From Methyloversatilis discipulorum (GTDB lineage: Bacteria; Pseudomonadota; Gammaproteobacteria; Burkholderiales; Rhodocyclaceae), in the NCBI RefSeq assembly GCF_018780585.1, contig NZ_JADMJL010000009.1, positions 1 to 64,000 on the forward strand: DNA of 64,000 bases, read 5' to 3'. Below are positions 8,910 through 17,500 of the stretch, piece by piece. The first letter of the stretch is position 1. Each line of letters opens with the position of its first letter. The position numbers and the translations under genes were made by a program. Below the pieces are notes generated by a model. The model searched no databases and was not told where the DNA came from. It worked only from the letters and a program-made list of their open reading frames with translations.

Positions 8910-10382
8910 ATGTTCTCGGTTGTGCGTGTTCTTGTCTTGGGTGGGTTGGTGGGGAAGATGCTTGGCGTACTCCGCGAGCTTCTATCTGCCTGGCTTTTTG
9001 GGACAGGTCTTGTCGCCAATTCGTATAGACTTTCCCAGTCTGCGTATCTAATACCTCTTCATGGTTTTGTCTCGGATGCCGTAAATGGGGGCTTTTCGCC
9101 TCGTTTTTCAGTGTTGAAATCAACGGATCCGATCAAAGCGCGTGCTTTGTTTGCATGGCTCCATTTAATACTGCTTGTATTGTCGATTGTCGTTGCGGCT
9201 TTTTTGGTTGTTTTTTCAACTCAGTGGGCGAGGTTCTTGGCACCGGGGTTCGGCCCCTCAGCAATTGCTCTTTCGTCCGATTTCATTCGGGTTTTGGCAA
9301 TATCGCTCCCGTCATATGCGGTTGTCTCTCTTTATTCGGCCGTTGATCTTTCGGCGGGCTCTGGTGCTATATCTGCTGCAAGGGCTTCGATTCAAAGTTT
9401 AGGTTTGATAATCGGTACCCTGCTTGCTTGGTTAATGGGGCAACCACTTTTTATTGCTGGCGGCTTTGTGGTGGCCTATTTTTTGCTGAGCTTTTGGGGC
9501 GCCCGTGTTGCGCTCGGCCACGGGATGAGTTTCTCCGTTTTTGATTGCTTTAATAATGCGCGAAGTGAACTTATCGATGTCTGGAGATCGTTCAGGACAT
9601 TGATTTGGATCCCTGTTTTGCTGCAGGTCCATCAAACTATTGAGAGACAAGTCGCGTCTATTGTTCATCCCGATGCAATATCGGCGTTAGATTACGCACG
9701 GTTTGTTAGTGATACCCTTGTCGTTCTCGTGGCGGTGCCATTTGCGACAGCCGGTTTGTCAACAATGGCAAGGATGAGTGATGCAGAGTTTATTGCCGGT
9801 GCATCTAGATCTTTTCGGGTTCTGTTGCTGATTGGCGTTCCAGTTTCCGCTATTTTTTTTCAGGGTAGCGAGTTTATTGTTCGCTTGCTTTTTCAGCGAG
9901 GTGCTTTTGGCGAAGGTTCTGTACTAATCACTAGTGATTTGATGGCGGCACTGTCGGTTGGGGTGTGGGGTCAGCTGATTGGATACGCAGGAGGGCGCTT
10001 TCTCAGCGCAAGAGCACGGAACGCTGAGGTGCTCGTAATAACTGCGATTAGTGTTTTCGCAAATATTGCGGTCAACCTTAGTTTGGCGCGCGAGTTCGGC
10101 GTCGCCACGATGGGTGTTGCAGCAGCCGTAAACGGTATCTTGTTTGGAGGACTTGCTCTCTGGCGAGTAGGTTTAGATAAGTCCTGTTTTAAATTTCTTC
10201 TGCAGGTTATTTTCTTCGCGGTTCTTTATTGCCTTCTTGTTCAGCTTTTATTTTCTTTTTCTGATGGGGTGTTTTCGTTCTTCGGTGTCACGGCTCTCTT
10301 CTGGCTGTTTGTTTTATTTTCCTCTCGGCGAATGAAAGACGTATTCCTTGATTTGCTTGCGATATTGCGCCGTGGGCAGTAA
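8910..10382 (+). CDS. MurJ/MVF-family lipid-linked oligosaccharide flippase (Wzx role)
   Basis: A 490-residue polytopic membrane protein with about 12-14 helices. The N-terminus (GGLVGKMLGVLRELLSAWLFG) and the segment NSYRLSQSAYLIP match the MurJ/MviN branch of the MOP exporter superfamily (PF03023); the host MurJ would be encoded elsewhere. In an exopolysaccharide operon such a protein most likely flips the undecaprenyl-diphosphate repeat unit across the inner membrane. A conserved Arg in the first helix (VLREL) and the later RGAFGEGS stretch fit the family. It starts three bases after the preceding stop and is followed closely by another glycosyltransferase gene. Confidence 0.78.
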   Translation: MFSVVRVLVLGGLVGKMLGVLRELLSAWLFGTGLVANSYRLSQSAYLIPLHGFVSDAVNGGFSPRFSVLKSTDPIKARALFAWLHLILLVLSIVVAAFLVVFSTQWARFLAPGFGPSAIALSSDFIRVLAISLPSYAVVSLYSAVDLSAGSGAISAARASIQSLGLIIGTLLAWLMGQPLFIAGGFVVAYFLLSFWGARVALGHGMSFSVFDCFNNARSELIDVWRSFRTLIWIPVLLQVHQTIERQVASIVHPDAISALDYARFVSDTLVVLVAVPFATAGLSTMARMSDAEFIAGASRSFRVLLLIGVPVSAIFFQGSEFIVRLLFQRGAFGEGSVLITSDLMAALSVGVWGQLIGYAGGRFLSARARNAEVLVITAISVFANIAVNLSLAREFGVATMGVAAAVNGILFGGLALWRVGLDKSCFKFLLQVIFFAVLYCLLVQLLFSFSDGVFSFFGVTALFWLFVLFSSRRMKDVFLDLLAILRRGQ

Positions 10383-10408
10383 TTGCATTGATTTTAGGGT
10401 TTTTGTTT

Positions 10409-11569
10409 ATGCGAGATATAGTGCTTCTTTCTACTGCTGACTGGGATAATCCGTTTTGGACAAATAAGCAACATGTAGCATGCGAGCTCGCGAGGCGAGG
10501 TCACAGGGTTCTCTATGTTGACTCTCTCGGGTTGCGCCGCCCTTCGGCTAGCACGCAGGATTTGACGCGAATTCTAAGGCGCCTCAGAAAGGCGCTCCGT
10601 GCGCCCCGCGAAGTACGGGCCGGCGTATGGGTGTGGTCGCCCCTTGTTATTCCATTTCAGCGTTTCGGCTGGATACGGACCTTGAACAGACTTCTGCTGC
10701 GGCTGGGGCTTCAGTTCAATCTGTGGTGGTTAAGAATGAACAGAGATCTGTTCTGGACCTATAATCCGATGACAGTGCGATTTTTCGATCACAAGCGATT
10801 CAAGCAGACGATCTATCACTGTGTGGATGAAATTAAGGCTCAACCCGGAATGCCCGTTGATGAGATTGAGCGGGCCGAAGATGAGCTTGTTCGTGCCGCA
10901 GACCTGTGTTTTGTAACGGCGGAGCATTTGTTGGAAACAAGGCGCAGACTCAACCCTAATACGCATTACTTTTCGAATGTCGCAGATTTTGAGCACTTCT
11001 CCAGAGCGATGGATTGTTCTGTTGACATTCCGAATGATTTGACGGTTCTTCCACCTCCGCGAATAGGCTTCATTGGCGCAATCAGTGGTTATAAGGTTGA
11101 TTTCTCATTGTTGCGCGCGATGGCTGAGGCACATCCCGATTGGTCTATTGTGCTTATCGGGAAGGTCGGTGAGGGCGATCCGTGGACTGACGTATCTTCG
11201 CTCAAGGATCTCGAGAATATTCATTTCATCGGTCCAAGAAGCTACGAATCCCTTCCTGCATATCTCAAGGGATTTGATGTTGCGATCCTTCCCAGCATGA
11301 TCAACGAGTATACGCGAGGTATGTTTCCAATGAAGTTCTTTGAGTACCTTGCTGCGGGTTGCCCTGTCGTGTCCACACGTCTTCATGCAATTTCTGGGTA
11401 TGCAGGTGTGGCTTACCTCGCGGATGATCGGTCGGATTTTATTAGAGGTGTCGAACAGGCGCTTTCAGGTCATTGTGCACGATTGCCCGAACGCCTTGAT
11501 GCGGCGAGAGATCAGACATATGAACGCCGGACGGAAAGGATGATGCAGCTGGTTGGCGAATCGACATGA
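10409..11569 (+). CDS. Glycosyltransferase, TuaH/GT1-like
   Basis: The frame opens at a TTG (10388), but ATG 10409 gives a better N-terminus (MRDIVLLSTADWDNPFWTN), so I predict 386 residues. The protein has the GT-B layout with DLFWTYNPMT, a YHCVDEIKAQPG motif near residue 140, and the donor-site region VAILPSMINEYTRGMFPMKFFEYLAAGCPVV, where the EYLAAGCPV text is characteristic of the family. It resembles the TuaH-like transferases of teichuronic acid and exopolysaccharide loci. The precise sugar is not known. It ends in an ATGA overlap with the next gene. Confidence 0.78.
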   Translation: MRDIVLLSTADWDNPFWTNKQHVACELARRGHRVLYVDSLGLRRPSASTQDLTRILRRLRKALRAPREVRAGVWVWSPLVIPFQRFGWIRTLNRLLLRLGLQFNLWWLRMNRDLFWTYNPMTVRFFDHKRFKQTIYHCVDEIKAQPGMPVDEIERAEDELVRAADLCFVTAEHLLETRRRLNPNTHYFSNVADFEHFSRAMDCSVDIPNDLTVLPPPRIGFIGAISGYKVDFSLLRAMAEAHPDWSIVLIGKVGEGDPWTDVSSLKDLENIHFIGPRSYESLPAYLKGFDVAILPSMINEYTRGMFPMKFFEYLAAGCPVVSTRLHAISGYAGVAYLADDRSDFIRGVEQALSGHCARLPERLDAARDQTYERRTERMMQLVGEST

Positions 11570-12735
11570 GTTCCTCACCTATGCGAGTTGCAATCATTCA
11601 TGACTGGTTGACTGTGTATGCCGGCGGCGAGAAGGTTCTCGAACAGATGCTTCATGTTTGGCCGGACGCGGATCTTTATTCCGTCGTTGATTTTCTGAGA
11701 GATGATCAACGTGGTTTCATTCGTGGAAAACGAGCGTGCACAACTTTCATTCAGAGATTGCCAAAGGCGAAAGATAAGTATCGGAGTTATCTTCCGCTGA
11801 TGCCGCTGGCAATTGAGCAGCACGATCTTTCTGGTTATGACCTCGTTCTTTCTTCGAGCCATGCGGTTGCCAAAGGAGTGTTAACTGGCCCCGATCAAGT
11901 GCATGTGAGCTACGTTCACTCTCCTATCCGTTATGCGTGGGATCTTCAAAGTCAGTATTTGCGTGAGGCGGGGCTTCTCAGTGGGTTAAAGTCCTGGATT
12001 GCTCGGTCTATTTTGCATTACATCCGTCTATGGGACTATCGTACTGCAAATGGCGTTGATCAGTTTCTCGCAAATTCTGAGTTTATCGCGCGTCGTATTC
12101 GTAAGGTGTACGGGAGAGACTCAGCAGTTCTTTACCCTCCTGTAGATGTCGATCGATTTACAGTCGGAGTTGAGAAAGATTCATTTTATTTGACGGCGTC
12201 TAGGATGGTGCCTTACAAAATGATTCCGTTAATCGTTGAGGCTTTCTCGAGGATGCCCGAGAAGACTTTGATAGTTATCGGAGATGGCCCCGAGTTTGGG
12301 CGCGCGAAGGCTGCCGCGGGATCCAATGTCCAATTACTTGGATTCCAGTCGACCGATGTAATGGTGGAGTACATGCAAAAGGCTCGCGCTTTTGTTTTTG
12401 CAGCCGAAGAGGATTTTGGCATCACTCCGGTCGAGGCGCAGGCTTGTGGGACTCCTGTAATCGCTTACGGTAAGGGCGGTGCTCTTGAAACCGTCGTCGG
12501 CGCGGAGGGTGGAAGCTCAAGAACAGGGGTGTTTTTCGGCGCGCAGACGGTGGAACAGATCTGTGAGGCAGTCCGCACATTTGAGTGCTTGCCGATTCCG
12601 ATCTCGGCGGATGCATGTCGCCGCAATGCGGAGAGATTCTCTGTGGAGGCTTTTCGTTCAGGACTCCGCGAGCTTGTGGATGGCGCTATACGGGCACACC
12701 ACTCGAACTACCGATCTTGTTCTGAACAGCGTTGA
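11566..12735 (+). CDS. Glycosyltransferase family 4 (WbaZ-like)
   Basis: A 389-residue GT-B glycosyltransferase. The N-terminal motif IIHDWLTVYAGGEKVLEQML and the HSPIRYAWDL motif near residue 122 are typical of the WbaZ/mannosyltransferase-like GT4 group. In the donor domain I see TASRMVPYKMIPLIVEAF, VIGDGPEF and AEEDFGITPVEAQACGTPVIAYGKGG. It starts by ATGA overlap with its predecessor and is followed after 42 bases by ugd copy 1. G+C rises abruptly at the ugd start, so this is the last A+T-rich gene of the operon. Confidence 0.83.
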   Translation: MSSSPMRVAIIHDWLTVYAGGEKVLEQMLHVWPDADLYSVVDFLRDDQRGFIRGKRACTTFIQRLPKAKDKYRSYLPLMPLAIEQHDLSGYDLVLSSSHAVAKGVLTGPDQVHVSYVHSPIRYAWDLQSQYLREAGLLSGLKSWIARSILHYIRLWDYRTANGVDQFLANSEFIARRIRKVYGRDSAVLYPPVDVDRFTVGVEKDSFYLTASRMVPYKMIPLIVEAFSRMPEKTLIVIGDGPEFGRAKAAAGSNVQLLGFQSTDVMVEYMQKARAFVFAAEEDFGITPVEAQACGTPVIAYGKGGALETVVGAEGGSSRTGVFFGAQTVEQICEAVRTFECLPIPISADACRRNAERFSVEAFRSGLRELVDGAIRAHHSNYRSCSEQR

Positions 12736-12777
12736 GTAGCTGTCTTCCATTGGCTTCGATGTTTTTTCGGGAAAATT

Positions 12778-14100
12778 ATGAAGATCACCGTAATCGGCAC
12801 CGGGTACGTAGGCCTGGTCTCCGGGGCCTGCATGGCCGAGATGGGCAACGACGTGCTGTGTCTGGACCTTGATCCGGAGAAGATCCGCATCCTGAAGGAA
12901 GGCGGCATTCCGATCCACGAGCCGGGCCTGGACGCGGTGGTTGCGCGCAACGTCGAGGCAGGGCGGCTGCACTTCACGACGGACGTGGCCGAGGCGGTGC
13001 GCTTCGGCACCATCCAGTTCATCGCCGTGGGCACGCCGCCGGACGAGGACGGCTCGGCCGACCTGCAATACGTGCTGTCGGCCGCGCGCAACATCGGCCG
13101 GCTGATGACCGACTACAAGGTGGTGGTCGACAAGAGCACGGTGCCGGTGGGCACGGCCGACAAGGTGAAGGCGGCGATTGCCGACGAACTGGCCAAGCGC
13201 GGTCAGGAGATGGAATTCGCCGTGGTGTCGAACCCGGAATTCCTGAAGGAAGGTGCGGCCGTTGAAGACTTCATGCGTCCGGACCGCATCGTGGTGGGTG
13301 CCGACGACGAGCGAGCCATCCACCTGATGCGCGCGCTGTACGCCCCGTTCCAGCGCAACCGCGACAAGCTGGTGGTGATGGACGTGCGCAGCGCGGAACT
13401 CACGAAGTACGCGGCCAACGCGATGCTTGCCACGCGGATCAGCTTCATGAACGAACTGGCACTGCTGGCCGACCGGATGGGTGCCGACATCGAAATGGTG
13501 CGCCAGGGCATCGGCTCGGACCCGCGCATCGGCTACCACTTCCTGTACGCCGGCTGCGGCTACGGCGGCAGCTGCTTCCCGAAGGACGTGAAGGCGCTGA
13601 TCCGCACCGCACGCGAGAACGGTCAGGACCTGAAAGTGCTGCAGGCGGTGGAAGACGCCAACGACGTGCAGAAGATGGTGCTGGTGGACAAGATCGTCGC
13701 GAAGTTCGGAGAAGATCTGTCGGGCCGCCGCTTCGCGCTGTGGGGCCTGGCGTTCAAGCCCAACACCGACGACATGCGCGAGGCGCCGAGCCGGGTCATC
13801 ATCAACGAACTGTTCCGTCGCGGCGCGACGGTGACGGCCTACGACCCGGTGGCGATGACGGAAACGAAGCGCATCTACGGCGACGAGCCGCGGCTGACGC
13901 TGGCCGACAAGCCGATGGACGCGCTTGAAGGCGCGGACGCGCTGCTGATCGTGACGGAGTGGAAGGAATTCCGCAGCCCGGACTTCGAGCGGATCAAGTC
14001 GGCGCTGAAGCAACCGGTGATCTTCGACGGACGCAATCTGTACGAGCCGGAGGTGCCGCGCGCCGCCGGCATCGAGTACTCGGCCATCGGCCGGCGCTGA
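12778..14100 (+). CDS. ugd: UDP-glucose 6-dehydrogenase, copy 1
   Basis: A 440-residue cytoplasmic enzyme oxidising UDP-glucose to UDP-glucuronate with two NAD+. It has the Rossmann glycine motif [13 protein letters not shown] at the N-terminus, [23 protein letters not shown], and catalytic Cys261 in the GGSCFPKD motif, then the C-terminal UDP-binding domain ([17 protein letters not shown]). The protein is identical to the copy at 25536-26858. At DNA level I count about 20 differences, all synonymous, with 15 of them inside 13257-13482. The similarity begins after codon 3 and ends at the stop codon; flanks are unrelated. Its host-like G+C-rich codons contrast with the preceding genes. It supplies UDP-GlcA for the exopolysaccharide. 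Confidence 0.95.
   Translation: MKITVIGTGYVGLVSGACMAEMGNDVLCLDLDPEKIRILKEGGIPIHEPGLDAVVARNVEAGRLHFTTDVAEAVRFGTIQFIAVGTPPDEDGSADLQYVLSAARNIGRLMTDYKVVVDKSTVPVGTADKVKAAIADELAKRGQEMEFAVVSNPEFLKEGAAVEDFMRPDRIVVGADDERAIHLMRALYAPFQRNRDKLVVMDVRSAELTKYAANAMLATRISFMNELALLADRMGADIEMVRQGIGSDPRIGYHFLYAGCGYGGSCFPKDVKALIRTARENGQDLKVLQAVEDANDVQKMVLVDKIVAKFGEDLSGRRFALWGLAFKPNTDDMREAPSRVIINELFRRGATVTAYDPVAMTETKRIYGDEPRLTLADKPMDALEGADALLIVTEWKEFRSPDFERIKSALKQPVIFDGRNLYEPEVPRAAGIEYSAIGRR
12787..14097 (+). repeat. Long direct repeat, ugd copy A (pairs with 25545-26855)
   Basis: About 1.31 kb that is nearly identical to 25545-26855 at an offset of 12758 bases and in the same orientation. Stretches 12787-13256 and 13483-14012 read as identical in both copies. 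The repeat is confined to coding sequence. Homologous recombination between the copies would delete or duplicate the intervening 12.8 kb. Confidence 0.9.
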
Positions 14101-14333
14101 AGTAAGCCAGCAAGTTGCGGCGCAGACCAATTACGGACGTCAACGATGTTCGCAGAACGGCTACAGCTGATGGCAGAGGCGGCCTGCGGCTTTGCCTCTC
14201 GCACGGCGCGAAGGGTGATGTCTGATGAGAATAAGGGGCACTTCCTTCTTCTGTTGTTTTCCGTAACACATCTTTCGCTAAAGTAGAGTGCGTGCTTGAC
14301 GTTGATTGCGTCAGTTCACGTTTTTTAACTGAA
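14101..14333 (+). promoter_or_regulatory. Upstream region and candidate promoter of the riboswitch-controlled gene
   Basis: No gene is supported. A weak sigma-70-like pair TTGTTT (14254-14259) and TAAAGT (14279-14284), with a long 19-base spacer, would start transcription near 14291, about 40 bases before the riboswitch. A loose GAGGC/GCCTC hairpin at about 14176-14200 may end the ugd transcript. Both are only plausible by eye. Confidence 0.3.
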
Positions 14334-14416
14334 AAGGGCAAGCCCAGCTGAAAGGTTGGGTACGCAAAGTCTCCGGTCTAAGGGAAGCTCCGTCTTCTAC
14401 GATAGCGGGATTGCCA
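14334..14416 (+). ncRNA. Cyclic di-GMP-I riboswitch (GEMM-I)
   Basis: The stretch has the GEMM-I landmarks in order. AGGGCAA (14335-14341) is followed by a stem CCCAGCT/GGTTGGG closed by a GAAA tetraloop (14343-14360). Next come the invariant ACGCAAAG (14362-14369) and the tetraloop-receptor segment CTCCGGTCTAAG (14371-14382). After a small hairpin, TAGCGGGATTGCC (14403-14415) closes the P1 helix through pairing of GGCAA with TTGCC. This matches the Vibrio cholerae Vc2 layout almost position by position. It lies in the leader of the large secreted hydrolase gene that starts at 14517, so c-di-GMP very probably controls that gene. The direction of control (on or off) cannot be read with confidence. 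Confidence 0.92.
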
Positions 14417-14432
14417 GTGGTTCTCCTCTTGT

Positions 14433-14515
14433 CGCTCGTCCTGAGCGCGGGGTACGTCCTCCTTGCCCGGCAGCATTGAATTTTTCTGATGCTGTGTTCA
14501 TATCGGGAGTTCCCG
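14433..14515 (+). promoter_or_regulatory. Candidate riboswitch expression platform
   Basis: Three hairpins lie between the riboswitch and the start codon: CGCTC/GAGCG (14433-14447), CAGCAT/ATGCTG (14471-14494, with TTTTT in its loop), and CGGG/CCCG with loop AGTT (14504-14515). The last one contains the GGGAG Shine-Dalgarno of the 14517 ATG, so translation could be gated by opening it. No strong intrinsic terminator with a trailing T tract is present, which favours translational over transcriptional control. Confidence 0.4.
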
Positions 14516-14516
14516 G

Positions 14517-17500
14517 ATGCATACCCCCAAATCGCTTGTCGTCCAGTTCTTTCGTTCTCTGTTGAGAACGCAGTTGTTTCACACTCGTGGATCGCGCAAT
14601 TTCTTGGCAAGGGTGCGGGTATGCATGATGGCGCTGCTGATGTCGGTTCTGGCATCTGGCGCACAGGCAGGAACGATACTGGATCAGTTTGAGGACCCGG
14701 ATCTCACCGGCTGGAGCATCTATCGGATACCGGCGACCAGCGATGTTGGCTCGATCAGTCCTGTCGCCGGATATCTCGGATCCGGCGGTCTTGCTCTTAA
14801 CTACAACTTTACTTGCACAACGGTAGATACGACTTGCGGCCAGGCTGCAGCAGCGGTCTTCACGTTGCCGCAAGCGATGACGCCGGGAGTTGGCATTGGT
14901 TTCATGACGCGTTCGTCACCGGAGGTGACGTTGTACGTGCGCGTACTGGACGAGAGCGGACAGACGTTGCAGTACCGGGCACCGAGGCCGCTGCAGGGGT
15001 TTGATCCGCAGGCGTGGTACTCGGTGGCGATAGACCTGAGCAAACCTACGAGTTACTGGGGAGGCGCGAACAGCGGGGCGATCCAGGGCAAGGTGAAGGC
15101 TATCTGGGTGCTGGGCGAGAGCCGAATTGGACGCTCGATCAGCGGAGTCGTGTCGATCGATGATCTGGTGATGCTGACCGCATTGCCGGCAGAGCGCGTG
15201 CTGACGTATGTGAATGGCAAGGCGTTGCTGGATGGATTCGACAACCGGACGATGGTGGAGCCGTGGTCGTTTGCCAAGAGCTCCGTGGCGGGTACGGCAG
15301 GCAGTGTTGTATCGGGAGCAGGGCATTCAAGCACGCGAGGGCTCGCGCTGAACTACGGCTTCACGTGTGCAACGGTCGGCGCGAACTGCGGGCAGTACGT
15401 GATGGCGCAGCTGGAGTTGTCGGAGCCGTTGGTCGCCGGACTTGGGCTGCGTTTCATGACCCGTTCGTCGCCGGAGATCACGCTGTTTGCGCGCGTGGTG
15501 GATGAGAGCGGTCAGACGCTGCAGTACCGCGTTGCACGGACGGTTGAGGGCATTGATCCGGCGGTGTGGTACGAGGCAGCAATCGACTTTGCGTTGCCCA
15601 TGGGTCACTGGGGCGGCGCGAACAGCGGGCGTATCCAGGGGAAGTTGAAGGCGATCCAGATTGTTGCGGAGAGCCGCGTGGGCAGGGCGATAAGCGGAGC
15701 GGTGTTGATTGACACGGTATCGATGTCGTCGGAACTGCCCGCGGCGCGCACGCTGAGTTACACGAACGGTCGCTTTCTGCTGGATGGACTGGACACGCGA
15801 GCCATCTATGAGCCGTGGTCATTCGGTAAATCGGGAACGGGCACAAGCGGCGGATTGAGCCTGGTTACAGGGCATGCGAGCACGCGCGCACTGGGTCTGA
15901 ACTACGGTTTCACCTGCACGACGGCGGGAAGCAGTTGTGGTCAGAGCGTGACCGCGACACTGAATCTGGAGCAGGCCCTGCCGGCGGGGGGCGGCATCAG
16001 TTTGATGACCCGTTCTCCGGCTTCGGTGCGATTGGTATTGCGCGTGCTGGATACGAGTGGCCAGACGCTGCAGTACGCGTTGGCACGTCCGTCGGAAGGT
16101 AGCGACGGTATGACCTGGTACGAAGCGAGCGCTGATCTGAGCAAGCCGTCTAGCTATTGGGGCGGAGCGAACTCGGGCTCAATCAGTGGCTACGTCCGTG
16201 CGATCACTGTGCTTGTGGAGAGCACCGGAGGCGTTGCGACATCGGGCAGCGTTTCGATTGATAGCCTGAGCATGCTCCAGTTGGCGCCCTTGCCCTCCTT
16301 TGTCGCGGGTAAGGCTGTTCTTGACTCTGCTGAGTCGCCCAACCTTCCTGGGTGGAGCTTCACTAGCCTGGGTAACGGAGTAGGAGGGGCGATAGAAGGG
16401 GCGGCGGGTTACGCGAGCACCCAATCGATCGGACTGAACTACGCGTTCACATGCATAGCGGGCGAAGCGACCTGCAACCGTGCTGCAGCAGCGGTCTTCA
16501 CGTTGCCGCAAGCGATGACGCCGGGAGTTGGCATTGGTTTCATGACGCGTTCGTCACCGGAGGTGACGTTGTACGTGCGCGTACTGGACGAGAGCGGACA
16601 GACGTTGCAGTACCGGGCACCGAGGCCGCTGCAGGGGTTTGATCCGCAGGCGTGGTACTCGGTGGCGATAGACCTGAGCAAACCTACGAGTTACTGGGGA
16701 GGCGCGAACAGCGGGGCGATCCAGGGCAAGGTGAAGGCTATCTGGGTGCTGGGCGAGAGCCGAATTGGACGCTCGATCAGCGGAGTCGTGTCGATCGATG
16801 ATCTGGTGATGCTGACCGCATTGCCGGCAGAGCGCGTGCTGACGTATGTGAATGGCAAGGCGTTGCTGGATGGATTCGACAACCGGACGATGGTGGAGCC
16901 GTGGTCGTTTGCCAAGAGCTCCGTGGCGGGTACGGCAGGCAGTGTTGTATCGGGAGCAGGGCATTCAAGCACGCGAGGGCTCGCGCTGAACTACGGCTTC
17001 ACGTGTGCAACGGTCGGCGCGAACTGCGGGCAGTACGTGATGGCGCAGCTGGAGTTGTCGGAGCCGTTGGTCGCCGGACTTGGGCTGCGTTTCATGACCC
17101 GTTCGTCGCCGGAGATCACGCTGTTTGCGCGCGTGGTGGATGAGAGCGGTCAGACGCTGCAGTACCGCGTTGCACGGACGGTTGAGGGCATTGATCCGGC
17201 GGTGTGGTACGAGGCAGCAATCGACTTTGCGTTGCCCATGGGTCACTGGGGCGGCGCGAACAGCGGGCGTATCCAGGGGAAGTTGAAGGCGATCCAGATT
17301 GTTGCGGAGAGCCGCGTGGGCAGGGCGATAAGCGGAGCGGTGTTGATTGACACGGTATCGATGTCGTCGGAACTGCCCGCGGCGCGCACGCTGAGTTACA
17401 CGAACGGTCGCTTTCTGCTGGATGGACTGGACACGCGAGCCATCTATGAGCCGTGGTCATTCGGTAAATCGGGAACGGGCACAAGCGGCGGATTGAGCCT

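Noticed and set aside
12658-14130. 490-codon open frame on the minus strand across ugd copy 1 (and a matching one at 25512-26963)
   Set aside because: It is the antisense shadow of ugd in G+C-rich DNA. The product is Arg/His/Val-rich with no domain, and it recurs only because ugd is duplicated.
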